DNA of 64,000 bases, taken from positions 1 to 64,000 of the forward strand of contig JAWKWE010000004.1 of assembly GCA_041397645.1 (NCBI GenBank), written 5' to 3'. Shown here piece after piece: positions 51,419-60,460 of the stretch (the stretch's first letter is position 1; each line of letters opens with the position of its first letter). Below the pieces are notes generated by a model that saw only the letters and a program-made list of their open reading frames with translations, made no database searches and was not told the DNA's origin. Source of the DNA: Hyphomicrobiaceae bacterium. Its GTDB lineage: Bacteria; Pseudomonadota; Alphaproteobacteria; Rhizobiales; Hyphomicrobiaceae. Made by a program: the position numbers and the translations under genes.

Positions 51419-52520
51419 ACGCCTCCCCGGGCGGACGTTGCCGCCAGGTGTGGCGGAGATTCCGGGTTATGGAGATCCGGTGACCGGACTACCAACCGGG
51501 ACGGTACGCACGGCAGGAGCCTTGAGCATCGACAGCACGCGCGGCTATGGCGCGGGAGAAGAACCTACGCGCGAAATCTACGCGCCCGCACGTGATGCGA
51601 AAGACCGCAACAAAAAGCTGAAATCGACGGCGCCTGTAGTGCCGCCCGGCTCCGTTACGGGCCGCTCTCTGACGCTCGTGATCGCGATCATGTGCTTCCT
51701 CGCATGTCTGACGGCCGGTGCCGTGTGGATGATCAAGCAATCTGCGGACGCGTGGCTCAAGGACATCGCGAGTGAAGTCACCGTCCAGGTCGAGCCGATT
51801 GAAAACGGCGATGTAGAAAAAGTCCTCCTCAACGTCGTCGCCTATCTGCAGCGTCAGCGCGGCATCATCTCCGCAAGACCCCTGAGCCTTGAGGAATCGG
51901 CAAGTCTGCTGGAGCCGTGGCTCGGTTCGACCGAGGCCCTCAAAGCGCTGCCCGTGCCACGCCTGATCGCAGTCGAGGTTGACCGTTACAATCCGCCCGA
52001 TCTCTCTGACGTTGGCTCATCATTGCAGCGCGAGTTCAAGGGCGTTTCGCTGGACGATCATCGCCGCTGGCAACAACAGATCCGCGCTGTGACAGGTTCC
52101 TTCGCAATCGGCGGCATCGGTATTTTCCTGCTGGTGGCGGCCGCAACAACCGCCGTCATCGTTTCTGCAACCAAAAGTGCAATGGCCTCAAACCGCGACA
52201 TCGTCGAGGTTCTGCATTTTGTGGGAGCGACCGACAAGTTCATCGCTCGTGAATTCGAGAAGCACTTCCTGCGGCTCGGGATCAAGGCTGGCATCGTTGG
52301 CGCGTTGGCGGCGATGGCCGTGTTTCTGACCATGCCCGCGATCATGGAATTACTGGGCGGCGGGGCGGTGAGCGCCGTCGAAATGCAGCGTCTTATCGGC
52401 ACCGGATCGCTCGACCCAGCCGGATATGCACTGCTGGGGCTCGTGGTCGTTATCATCGCCGGGCTGTGCATGATAACATCACGCGTCGGCGTGTTTCGGA
52501 TCCTGAACGGTCAGCACTGA
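51402..52520 (+). CDS. ftsX: Cell-division membrane protein FtsX
   Basis: The protein has 372 residues. A cytoplasmic N-terminus of about 85 residues is followed by four membrane segments: SLTLVIAIMCFLACLTAG, then a periplasmic domain, IGGIGIFLLVAAATTAVI, IKAGIVGALAAMAVFLTM and ALLGLVVVIIAGLCM. The FtsX domain shows DIVEVLHFVGATDKFIAREF. It pairs with FtsE. The overlap with ftsE implies coupled translation. Confidence 0.93.
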   Translation: MSGSYERLPGRTLPPGVAEIPGYGDPVTGLPTGTVRTAGALSIDSTRGYGAGEEPTREIYAPARDAKDRNKKLKSTAPVVPPGSVTGRSLTLVIAIMCFLACLTAGAVWMIKQSADAWLKDIASEVTVQVEPIENGDVEKVLLNVVAYLQRQRGIISARPLSLEESASLLEPWLGSTEALKALPVPRLIAVEVDRYNPPDLSDVGSSLQREFKGVSLDDHRRWQQQIRAVTGSFAIGGIGIFLLVAAATTAVIVSATKSAMASNRDIVEVLHFVGATDKFIAREFEKHFLRLGIKAGIVGALAAMAVFLTMPAIMELLGGGAVSAVEMQRLIGTGSLDPAGYALLGLVVVIIAGLCMITSRVGVFRILNGQH

Positions 52521-52630
52521 CGTTGGCACCCAAAACAAGCGTTCTAGACCAATGCTTTATTGATTCCTTTTGCATGAGTTTCTAGCGTTCAGTATCAAAC
52601 CTTAGATGGGGCCCTCGGGAAGGGGGGCGT

Positions 52631-53341
52631 ATGCAGGCAGACCAAGCTATCGAACACCGGGGCGGGATAGGCATAATGCGGCTTATCGGGCGCAGCATCG
52701 TCGTATTGTCGGCGTTTGCCGCCTGCGCGCTCGTGTTCGGCTTCATGCTGTTCGCCACCTCAGTCATGCGTGAGCAGCCCACCGCGGCTACATTGGCGAA
52801 CGCAGACGGCATTGTGGTGCTGACGGGGGCTGCGGCGCGTATTTCGGCAGGTGCCGAGCTTCTGAAGCAGGGCCACGGCAAGCGATTACTGATTTCCGGC
52901 GTTAATCGTATTACGACCAAGAATGACGTGGAGCGGCTGTCAGGGCTCGACCACAAGAGCTTCATCTGCTGCGTGGACTTGGGGTACGAGGCGCTCGATA
53001 CGGTTGGCAATGCGGACGAAGCCCGAACATGGGCCAACGCCAACGGCTATCGCAAGCTTATCGTTGTCACTTCGAGCTATCACATGCCACGCGCGCTCGC
53101 CGAATTCGCGCTGGCAATGCCGAATGCGGAGTTCATCCCCCATACCGTGACACCAAAGGACTTTCCTGAATCCGGTTGGTGGTTAAGCGTGCGCACCACG
53201 CGGTATCTGCTGTCGGAATACCTGAAATACCTGCCCGCAGCGGCGCGGCTGGCGACGCAGCGCGCCATGGGTTGGGGTCAGACACATTCCGTAGCCTTGC
53301 AGCCGTCGGATCTCCAATTGCCGGATCGACGCGATGGCTGA
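52631..53341 (+). CDS. YdcF/SanA-like DUF218 membrane protein
   Basis: This protein of 236 residues has a single membrane segment (residues 23-43, VVLSAFAACALVFGFMLF). The DUF218 domain follows: GIVVLTGAAARISAGAELLK, KRLLISGVN, NADEARTWANANGYRKLIVV and TSSYHMPRALAEF. The family is linked to envelope maintenance, as for ElyC and SanA. AGGGGGG precedes the ATG at 52631. The gene overlaps plsC by eight bases and lies in the ftsEX direction, so all four may be one operon. Confidence 0.88.
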   Translation: MQADQAIEHRGGIGIMRLIGRSIVVLSAFAACALVFGFMLFATSVMREQPTAATLANADGIVVLTGAAARISAGAELLKQGHGKRLLISGVNRITTKNDVERLSGLDHKSFICCVDLGYEALDTVGNADEARTWANANGYRKLIVVTSSYHMPRALAEFALAMPNAEFIPHTVTPKDFPESGWWLSVRTTRYLLSEYLKYLPAAARLATQRAMGWGQTHSVALQPSDLQLPDRRDG

Positions 53342-54155
53342 AGATGCATCTATGCGAACAGCCGGCGGACCAAGGACGGCCAGCGTCGGTGTGGTCGTCC
53401 GCTCGGCCATTTTTGCCGTCGTCTACTATATCGTGACCGCGCTCTTCCTGGTGCTCGGTTCGTGGCTGCTGTTTGCGCCACGGTCATGGGCAATGAAAGG
53501 ATTAGAGACCCACGCGCGCACGTGCACGTGGTTGCTTCGCGTCATCTGCGGCACGAAACTGGAAGTACGAGGCCGCGAAAACCTACCCAAAGGCGCCTGC
53601 CTCGTCGTCTCAAAGCATCAGTCGATGTGGGACACCTTCGCCCTTATTCCGTTGCTTCACGATCCCGCTGTCGTGCTCAAGGACGAGCTTAAGTACATTC
53701 CGTTCTATGGTTGGTTTTGCATCAAGTTCCAGCACATCTTGGTCAAGCGGGACCGTGCAGCCGCCGCACTAAAGACCATGCTGGCCGATGCCAAGGATCG
53801 GGCAACGGCGGGACGGCACATCCTGATCTTTCCGGAAGGCACACGCGCTGCACCTGGCGCACCTGGGGACTACAAACCCGGCTACGTCGCATTGTATGAA
53901 GGCTTGAACCTTCCTGCCGTGCCCCTGGCTTTGAATTCGGGGCTGTTCTGGCCACGCCGTTCCAACATGCGCTATCCCGGCACGATCGTGGTCGAGTTCC
54001 TTGAACCGCTTCCCGCCGGGATGCCGCGCAAGTCGTTCCGGGCGAAGATCGAGGCCGAGTTGGAGGCCGCTTCACAGAGGCTTATCGCAGAGGCCGCAAA
54101 CGCGCCCGATCCGCCCCCCATTCCGGTGCCCGCCCCGGCGACGTCTCGAAGTTAG
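53334..54155 (+). CDS. plsC: 1-acyl-sn-glycerol-3-phosphate acyltransferase
   Basis: This protein of 273 residues makes phosphatidic acid at the inner membrane. A membrane segment lies at residues 22-45 (RSAIFAVVYYIVTALFLVLG). Catalytic motif HQSMWD is at about 95-100, and the glycerol-3-phosphate site FPEGTR at about 168-173, followed by GYVALYEGLNLPAVPLALNS. The C-terminus ends in a proline-rich tail. It follows the DUF218 gene with an eight-base overlap. A T-rich stretch (TTCTTTTTTTG) after the stop could end transcription. Confidence 0.92.
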   Translation: MAEDASMRTAGGPRTASVGVVVRSAIFAVVYYIVTALFLVLGSWLLFAPRSWAMKGLETHARTCTWLLRVICGTKLEVRGRENLPKGACLVVSKHQSMWDTFALIPLLHDPAVVLKDELKYIPFYGWFCIKFQHILVKRDRAAAALKTMLADAKDRATAGRHILIFPEGTRAAPGAPGDYKPGYVALYEGLNLPAVPLALNSGLFWPRRSNMRYPGTIVVEFLEPLPAGMPRKSFRAKIEAELEAASQRLIAEAANAPDPPPIPVPAPATSRS

Positions 54156-54234
54156 TTCTTTTTTTGTTCTATTTTTGTTGCATGCGGATTTGAGCGACCC
54201 TATATTGTGGGAACGTTCAGCCGCGTGAGGACCA

Positions 54235-56724
54235 ATGTCCACCTCTAAGTCATCCCAGCCTCAGTTCTTGGCGCCGATTTCTCGGGAGATCTGGACGCGC
54301 AAGTACCGTTTCTCTGGCTCTACGGAACAGGCCGGCGACACGACGTTGGACGATACCTTCTGGCGCGTTGCCCGCGCGGCTGCGTCTGTGGAAAGGGGCG
54401 GCAAGCGCGCCCAGGAAAAGTGGGCGCGGACTTTCTATAATTCTTTCTCGGACTTCGGCTTCCTTCCCGCGGGCCGCATCCTTGCGGGTGCGGGAACCGG
54501 CCGCAACGTCACGCTATTCAACTGTTTCGTGCTCGGCCGTATTCAGGATGATCTGGCTGACATCTTCGACAACGTCAAACAGGCCGCGCTGACCATGCAG
54601 GCCGGCGGCGGGATCGGACATGATTTTTCAACGCTGCGGCCCAAGGGTGCGCTGGTCAAAAGCATCGGCGCGGATGCCTCCGGCCCGGTAAGCTTCATGG
54701 ACGTGTGGGACGCCATGTGCCGCACAATCATGTCTGCAGGGCAGCGGCGCGGAGCGATGATGGCGACGCTGCGGTGTGATCATCCCGACATCGAGGACTT
54801 CATCGCGGCCAAGTCCGACCCAGCTCGATTGCGCAATTTCAACCTGTCGGTGCTTGTGACAGACGCTTTCATGGCTGCGGTACGCGACGACACGCCGTGG
54901 GATCTCGTCTTTGCGGGCAAGGTCTATAAGACCGTATCGGCGCGCGGGCTTTGGGAAAAGCTTATGCGCGCAACATACGATTATGCCGAGCCGGGTGTCA
55001 TCTTCATCGATCGCGTCAACGCGCAGAATAACCTTTCTTATTGCGAGACCATTGCAGCCACCAATCCATGTGGCGAGCAGCCTTTGCCGCCTTATGGCGC
55101 ATGCCTGCTCGGCTCCATAAATCTGGCGGCCCTGGTGCGAGACCCGTTCACGGGCGGAGCCACGCTCGACATGACGCTCCTGCAGGAGCAAGTGACGAGC
55201 GCGGTTCGGTTCCTCGACAACGTGATCGACATCTCGCTTTATCCATTGAAGGCCCAAGCCGAAGAGGCACGCGCCAAGAGACGCATCGGCCTTGGGATAA
55301 CAGGGCTCGCAGACGCGCTCATTTTTGTCGGTCTTCGTTACGGCTCGCAAGAGGCGCGCGACATGGCGAGCCGGTGGATGGCCGCCATTCAGAATGCTGC
55401 TTACAAAGCGAGCGCCATGCTTGCAGCCGAGAAAGGCGCCTTCCCGCTTTATGACGCAGCCGCCTTTCTTGCTTCTCCCAATGTTGCGCGTCTTGATCCG
55501 CAAGTACGCGCACTCATTGTGGAGCACGGCATTCGCAATGGCTGCCTGACCTCAATCGCACCTACGGGGACGATCTCACTGCTTGCCGGCAATGTATCGA
55601 GCGGTATCGAGCCAGTGTTCGATTTTGCCTACCGCCGCCGCGTGATGCATGACACAGCGCGAGTGGAGGAAACGGTGGAGGATTTTGCGCACGCGCGTTT
55701 CCGCGCTCTAAACCCGGATGCGACATTGCCCGATGTCTTCGTGCGTGCAGGCGATTTGTCCCCGGCGGAGCATCTTGCCATGCAAGCTGCGCTGCAGCCG
55801 TTCGTGGACAGCGCAATTTCCAAGACCATCAACTGCCCGCAGGATATGACGTTCGAGGAATTCCGAGACGTCTACACACAAGCCTATGCGCAAGGCTTGA
55901 AAGGCTGCACGACCTATCGGCCGAATGCCATCACCGGCGCCGTCCTGGTAGCTGGCGAAGCAACGGCCGCATCAGCCCCCGTGCCCGCGACGTCTGCCGT
56001 ATCGGTGTCACCCGTTGCCGCCCATTCGGTGTCGGGAGACACGTCGTCAGGTCGTTCTCGCGACCCTGCTCTGTCAAGCGGTGCCGGCGACGTGGTTTAT
56101 CTCAGCAAGCCGCTGGAACGCGACGAAGCGCTCGAAGGCGTGACTTACAAGATCAAATGGCCGGCAAGCCCGCATGCGTTGTACGTAACCATCAACGATA
56201 TCGTCCGCGACGGACGCAGACGGCCGTTCGAGATTTTCATTAACACCAAAAATCTAGAGCACTACGCCTGGACCGTCGCATTGACGCGCATGATCAGCGC
56301 TGTGTTCCGCCGAGGCGGCGACGTGTCGTTCGTCGCTGAAGAACTGAAAGCCGTGTTTGATCCCGAAGGCGGACGCTGGATGGGCGGGCGTTATGTCCCG
56401 AGCCTGCTTGCCGCCATCGGCGACGTGATCGAGGAGCACATGATCCGGATCGGTTTCCTCGTGCCCGAGGGCGCCGTGGGGTCCGAGCCCCAACCGCACG
56501 CCGCACGTGCGCTGGCCGCTGGCCATCCGGCGGCTTCTGATGCTTCGGATAGACCTAACAACAAGACGGACGCTACTGCCGGCGCGCCTGCGCAGATCTC
56601 TCCGAGTGCGCACTCGGGAGCGGATATCCATGCTCGGATCTGTCCGCGTTGCGGTGTGCGCAGCCTTCAAAGGATCGAAGGTTGCTGGACCTGCACAAGC
56701 TGCCACTATTCTCACTGCGGCTGA
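54235..56724 (+). CDS. nrdJ: Adenosylcobalamin-dependent ribonucleotide reductase (class II)
   Basis: This protein of 829 residues reduces ribonucleotides to deoxyribonucleotides without oxygen dependence, using vitamin B12. Recognisable parts are GGGIGHDFSTLRPKGALVKS, MSAGQRRGAMMATLRCDHPD, NNLSYCETIAATNPCGEQPL with the active-site cysteine, CLTSIAPTGTISLLAGNVSS and TINCPQDMTFEEF. The C-terminal ribbon ICPRCGVRSL...CTSCHYSHCG carries the redox cysteines. A proline/alanine-rich linker precedes it. GAGGACC is the ribosome site. I see no cobalamin riboswitch upstream. Confidence 0.93.
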   Translation: MSTSKSSQPQFLAPISREIWTRKYRFSGSTEQAGDTTLDDTFWRVARAAASVERGGKRAQEKWARTFYNSFSDFGFLPAGRILAGAGTGRNVTLFNCFVLGRIQDDLADIFDNVKQAALTMQAGGGIGHDFSTLRPKGALVKSIGADASGPVSFMDVWDAMCRTIMSAGQRRGAMMATLRCDHPDIEDFIAAKSDPARLRNFNLSVLVTDAFMAAVRDDTPWDLVFAGKVYKTVSARGLWEKLMRATYDYAEPGVIFIDRVNAQNNLSYCETIAATNPCGEQPLPPYGACLLGSINLAALVRDPFTGGATLDMTLLQEQVTSAVRFLDNVIDISLYPLKAQAEEARAKRRIGLGITGLADALIFVGLRYGSQEARDMASRWMAAIQNAAYKASAMLAAEKGAFPLYDAAAFLASPNVARLDPQVRALIVEHGIRNGCLTSIAPTGTISLLAGNVSSGIEPVFDFAYRRRVMHDTARVEETVEDFAHARFRALNPDATLPDVFVRAGDLSPAEHLAMQAALQPFVDSAISKTINCPQDMTFEEFRDVYTQAYAQGLKGCTTYRPNAITGAVLVAGEATAASAPVPATSAVSVSPVAAHSVSGDTSSGRSRDPALSSGAGDVVYLSKPLERDEALEGVTYKIKWPASPHALYVTINDIVRDGRRRPFEIFINTKNLEHYAWTVALTRMISAVFRRGGDVSFVAEELKAVFDPEGGRWMGGRYVPSLLAAIGDVIEEHMIRIGFLVPEGAVGSEPQPHAARALAAGHPAASDASDRPNNKTDATAGAPAQISPSAHSGADIHARICPRCGVRSLQRIEGCWTCTSCHYSHCG

Positions 56725-57041
56725 GCATAAGTCGGTCGCCAGCCTCAGCTTGGGCACGTCCCCGCAGCCGGGTGTTGCTCAATCGCTGCACAAACTATGC
56801 AGTCGTGAGACGAATTCCTAATCCGTATTTACAACTACCCGCCTTCTCGTGTTTTAGATGTACTCAGAACGTTGCCGGGGGAGGCAGCCTTCAACAGTTT
56901 TTTGACCAAGAGTGAGAAACTGAGCTTCGAAGACAAATTTGCGCTTCAATGCTCCCAAATCGTTCATCGCTCGCGGGTAAGACTGGGTCGTACGTAAGGG
57001 TGGCGTACGGCCATGAAGAGCCGATCTTGGGATGTTTGAGT
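56725..57041. other. Intergenic stretch after nrdJ
   Basis: I find no gene, RNA or clear terminator in these 317 bases. Frames crossing it are shadows of flanking genes. Confidence 0.4.
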
Positions 57042-57467
57042 ATGAGTGCCGAAGTAATCCAGTTCGCGGACTTCCGTGCCCGCAAGCAGTTTGTTCTTTT
57101 CGGGAGCGATGCGGCTCCTGCCGGTAAGCGCGCCGGCCAATTTGAATCTCCGACCCGTTTCCACTTTTGGACCGGCGCCTCGGGCAAGCGCTATGTGCAC
57201 ACCGTCTATAGCTTGTTCGATTGCCCGCCTATCGGCATGGCAAACTATGTTCTTGTGCGCAAAGAAGGCCGCGCCAAGCGCTCGGTGCTCGCCATCGGTC
57301 GCGTGATGGGCGACTCCACCAGCCTGAACCTTGCGGAAATCCGCCAGCACGGCGCTTCGCTCGGCGCCGACGAGGTTCATATTCATCTTCTTGCCTCCAG
57401 CGACCACGAGAGCCAGGCGGTCGAAGTCGATCTGCGCACGGCACAGTTTGCAGCAAGCGTGACCTGA
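57042..57467 (+). CDS. Hypothetical protein
   Basis: The protein has 141 residues from MSAEVIQFADFRARKQFVLF; earlier in-frame starts give an unlikely tail. It is a soluble protein of mixed composition with RFHFWTGASGKRYVHTVYSL, PPIGMANYVLVRKEGRAKRS and DEVHIHLLASS. I recognise it only as a conserved-looking alphaproteobacterial protein without assigned function. It stands alone between nrdJ and the convergent chaC. Confidence 0.7.
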   Translation: MSAEVIQFADFRARKQFVLFGSDAAPAGKRAGQFESPTRFHFWTGASGKRYVHTVYSLFDCPPIGMANYVLVRKEGRAKRSVLAIGRVMGDSTSLNLAEIRQHGASLGADEVHIHLLASSDHESQAVEVDLRTAQFAASVT

Positions 57468-57547
57468 TCACAGGACTCTGGTTCGACGAATTTCGAGCTC
57501 GCACGGTTTGGACCATCGTGCGAGCTTTGCTATTCGATAGGCTGCGA

Positions 57548-58210
57548 TCAAAGCCGCGCGCGAAATGTGAAGCGTTTCACGTCGGCAAGGCGCAGAACCG
57601 GCTTTCGAGGCCAATCCTTCATATCCCTGCGATTGACGGTGGTGCGCGCGGCACTGGCCTTAGCGCGTGCGCGCACAGGCCCCAGCGTCACCAGCAGCCG
57701 TTCCAATTCCGGCTCACGTATCCCGAAGGACCGCAGCTCATGGAGTGTGGAGACAAGGTACTCCAGATTGCTGCCGGTCGTGCCCGCCGCCGAAACGAGA
57801 ATGTTGGCCTGCTGTCGTAGCGTGAGCCCGCGCACGTAGCTCGGGTGCGCGCGCTCGGCGAGGAAAGCCAATGCAGTGAGCCGGTCGTGCGATCCAGACA
57901 TAACCCGCACATTGACGTGCGCCTCACGATAGACGCCGCTGATCTGCTCGCGCCTGCGCAAATAATGCAACACCGCGTCGGCGTCCGCCTCGCCCACGCG
58001 GAATACCCGTCCGTGGCACGATCCGCCCCGGTCCAGGCCCAGTACGAGCCCCGGACGCTCGTCGGTGCCGCGATAGTGGCGTGATATGATGCAGAAGCGA
58101 CGATGGAAACCATCGAGACGCGCCGGATGGACCTCTGCAAAGGGAAAGTCCGGCCGCCACATCAGCGAACCGTAGGCGAACACCCATAATCCGGGCGCCA
58201 TATCGCCCAT
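57548..58210 (-). CDS. ChaC-like gamma-glutamylcyclotransferase
   Basis: This protein of 220 residues should release 5-oxoproline from glutathione or related gamma-glutamyl compounds. LWVFAYGSLMWRPDFPF near the N-terminus is the substrate-binding YGSL motif, followed by RFCIISRHYRGT, RPGLVLGLDRGGSCHGRVFR and the ChaC-type GVYREAHVNVRV with the catalytic glutamate. It ends with a basic tail. It lies 14 bases downstream of the tyrC gene on the same strand. Confidence 0.88.
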   Translation of the reverse strand: MGDMAPGLWVFAYGSLMWRPDFPFAEVHPARLDGFHRRFCIISRHYRGTDERPGLVLGLDRGGSCHGRVFRVGEADADAVLHYLRRREQISGVYREAHVNVRVMSGSHDRLTALAFLAERAHPSYVRGLTLRQQANILVSAAGTTGSNLEYLVSTLHELRSFGIREPELERLLVTLGPVRARAKASAARTTVNRRDMKDWPRKPVLRLADVKRFTFRARL

Positions 58211-58224
58211 TGCGAACGGTCCTG

Positions 58225-59169
58225 TCAGCTCTGCCCACCAGCCCCGGACGGCCGCCTGCCGAAGTCTGGAGTTGGCGTGTCCTGGCCCGCCTGGATAATA
58301 CCACGCCGGATGCTGCGCGCGTCGGTGAACAATTTTTCAAGTGTCTCGCCATCGCCAAAGCGAATGGCACGCTGAAGCACCGTCAGATCTTCGGAGAAGC
58401 GGCCCAGCATTTCGAGCACCGCTTCCTTGTTGTTCAGGAACACGTCGCGCCACATGACGGGATCCGATGCAGCAATGCGGGTGAAGTCGCGAAAACCGCC
58501 AGCCGAGAACTTGATGACTTCGCTGTCCGTGACGCGGGCGAGGTGCGCTGCGGTGTTGACGATGTTGAAGGCGATGAGATGCGGCACATGAGAGGTTATC
58601 GCCAGGACGAGATCATGATGTTCCGCGCTCATCAGCTCCACTTTCGAGCCGAGCCGCTGCCAAAACGTCTCCAACTGCGCCAAAGCGAGGCGATCCGTAT
58701 CGGCATCCGGCGTGAGGATACACCAGCGACCGTCGAACAACTCGGCAAATCCCGCTTCTGGGCCGGATTGTTCGGTGCCCGCGATCGGATGACCTGGGAT
58801 GAAATGCACACCCTTGGGCAAGTGAGGCGCCACGTCTCGCACCACGGCGGCCTTGACCGAACCAACATCGGTCAGAATGGCACCGGGTTTCAGATGCGGC
58901 CCTATCTCTTGCGCAATTCGTCCCAGCACGCCCACGGGCGTACACAGGATCACGAGATCAGCATCCTTTACGGCATCAGCGGCGCAAGCATACGCCTTCG
59001 ACACGAGCCCAAGCGCCTCGGCCTTCTCGCGCGTTTCGGGTGTCGCCGAGGAGCCGACAATATCGCCAACAAGGTTGGCGCGGCGTGCCGCATGGCTGAT
59101 CGACGAACCGATGAGTCCGACGCCGATCAGCGCCATGCGCTGAAACATGACATCATTGGTTCCGCTCAT
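58225..59169 (-). CDS. tyrC: Prephenate/arogenate dehydrogenase family protein
   Basis: This protein of 314 residues takes part in tyrosine synthesis. The NAD-binding motif MALIGVGLIGSSISHAARR is near the N-terminus, followed by LVILCTPVGVLGRI, DVGSVKAAVV, FIPGHPIAGTEQSGPEAGF and HDLVLAITSHVPHLIAF. The ATG at 59169 overlaps the hisC stop by one base (TGATG); a GTG three bases earlier is also possible. hisC-tyrC pairing is usual in Rhizobiales, where the aminotransferase serves aromatic synthesis too. Confidence 0.93.
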   Translation of the reverse strand: MSGTNDVMFQRMALIGVGLIGSSISHAARRANLVGDIVGSSATPETREKAEALGLVSKAYACAADAVKDADLVILCTPVGVLGRIAQEIGPHLKPGAILTDVGSVKAAVVRDVAPHLPKGVHFIPGHPIAGTEQSGPEAGFAELFDGRWCILTPDADTDRLALAQLETFWQRLGSKVELMSAEHHDLVLAITSHVPHLIAFNIVNTAAHLARVTDSEVIKFSAGGFRDFTRIAASDPVMWRDVFLNNKEAVLEMLGRFSEDLTVLQRAIRFGDGETLEKLFTDARSIRRGIIQAGQDTPTPDFGRRPSGAGGQS

Positions 59170-60269
59170 CACTTCACACCCATGTATTCGGCCAACGCCG
59201 AAATCGCCCGCTTGTTCTCTTCCTCCGAGCCGATAGTCATGCGCAGCGCATTGGGGAAACCGTATGCGCCAACCTTGCGCACGATGACGCCCTGAGACTT
59301 AAGGTACTCGTCAGCACCCGTCGCCGTCTTGGTGCCGCCCTTGGGAAAATGCATCAATAGGAAGTTGGCCACGCTCGGCGTCACGTCGAGGCCGAGCGCG
59401 CGTGCCTGCTCGCTCACCCAGGCAAGCCAGGTGTCGTTGTGGATCTTGGCAGCATCCATGTGCGCGACGTCGTCCATGGCCGCGGCCCCAGCCGCAATCG
59501 CAGGCGCCGAGAGGTTAAACGGACCGCGGATTCGATTTAGAGCGTCTGCGATGCCAGCCGGGCAATAGGCCCATCCGATACGCAGCGCAGCTAGGCCGTG
59601 AATCTTGGAGAACGTCCGCGTCATCACCGTGTTCGGCGTGGTCGCGACCAGTTCAATGCCAGCCTCATAGTCGTTGCGATCGACATATTCGGCGTAAGCG
59701 GCGTCGAGCACGAGTACGACGTTGGCCGGAAGCCCCGCACGCAAACGGCGAACCTCTGTAACGGGTAGATAGGTGCCGGTTGGATTATTCGGGTTGGCTA
59801 GGAAAACGACCCGCGTGCGATCGGTGACGCGCGCAAGGATCGCATCGACATCGGTTGTCAGGTTTCGCTCTGGCGCAATCACCGGCGTCGCGCCATTGGT
59901 CAGGATAGCGATGCGGTAAACGAGAAAGCCGTGCTCGGTGTAAATCCCCTCATCACCCGGACCAAGGAAAGCGCGTGCAATCAGCCCGAGCAGCTCATCG
60001 GAGCCCGATCCGCAAACGATGCGCGAAGCATCAAGACCGTAACGACGCGAAATCGCATTGCGCAGCGCAGTTGCCTGGCCGTCGGGATATCGCTCCAGTT
60101 CGCTCGCCGCAGAGGTGAATGCGGCGATTGCCTTGGGGCTGGGTCCAAGCGGTGTTTCGTTGGACGATAGCTTCGCGGGCTTTAATCCACCGGGCACCTT
60201 GCTTTCTCCGGGGACGTAGGCCTCGATCTGCTCGATACCGGGTCTTGGTTGAGGGCCGGCAACTACCAT
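59169..60269 (-). CDS. hisC: Histidinol-phosphate aminotransferase
   Basis: The protein has 366 residues from MVVAGPQPRPGIEQIEAYVP. It is a PLP-dependent class I/II aminotransferase: LSSNETPLGPSPKAI, IVCGSGSDELLGLIARAF, FLANPNNPTGTYLP, DAAYAEY and the PLP lysine in TRTFSKIHGLAALRIGWAY. It transaminates imidazole-acetol phosphate and probably also prephenate or phenylpyruvate, given its coupling to tyrC. A longer frame up to 60320 has no family support. Confidence 0.93.
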   Translation of the reverse strand: MVVAGPQPRPGIEQIEAYVPGESKVPGGLKPAKLSSNETPLGPSPKAIAAFTSAASELERYPDGQATALRNAISRRYGLDASRIVCGSGSDELLGLIARAFLGPGDEGIYTEHGFLVYRIAILTNGATPVIAPERNLTTDVDAILARVTDRTRVVFLANPNNPTGTYLPVTEVRRLRAGLPANVVLVLDAAYAEYVDRNDYEAGIELVATTPNTVMTRTFSKIHGLAALRIGWAYCPAGIADALNRIRGPFNLSAPAIAAGAAAMDDVAHMDAAKIHNDTWLAWVSEQARALGLDVTPSVANFLLMHFPKGGTKTATGADEYLKSQGVIVRKVGAYGFPNALRMTIGSEEENKRAISALAEYMGVK

Positions 60270-60460
60270 GGGACGTCTCGTCTTTTCGCTTTTCTCTGAG
60301 CCCTCGACGGGCTGCCCCACCCAGCGCGCGAGGGCTGGTCCGAAGCGGGTTGATTGATAGGGTAGGCCTTTAGAAAATCAAAGATTAAAGTTGACTTTCT
60401 GCCGCGGCAGCCTAGCTACGGCACGATCGGCGAAAGCTGCGAGGCGCATTCTGAAAGTCC

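Noticed and set aside
54156..54234. Cobalamin riboswitch before nrdJ
   Set aside because: The gap is only 79 bases and lacks the B12-box; too short for the element.
60270..60460. SAM-II riboswitch before metX
   Set aside because: Many alphaproteobacterial metX/metA leaders have one, but the conserved pseudoknot elements are not visible here.
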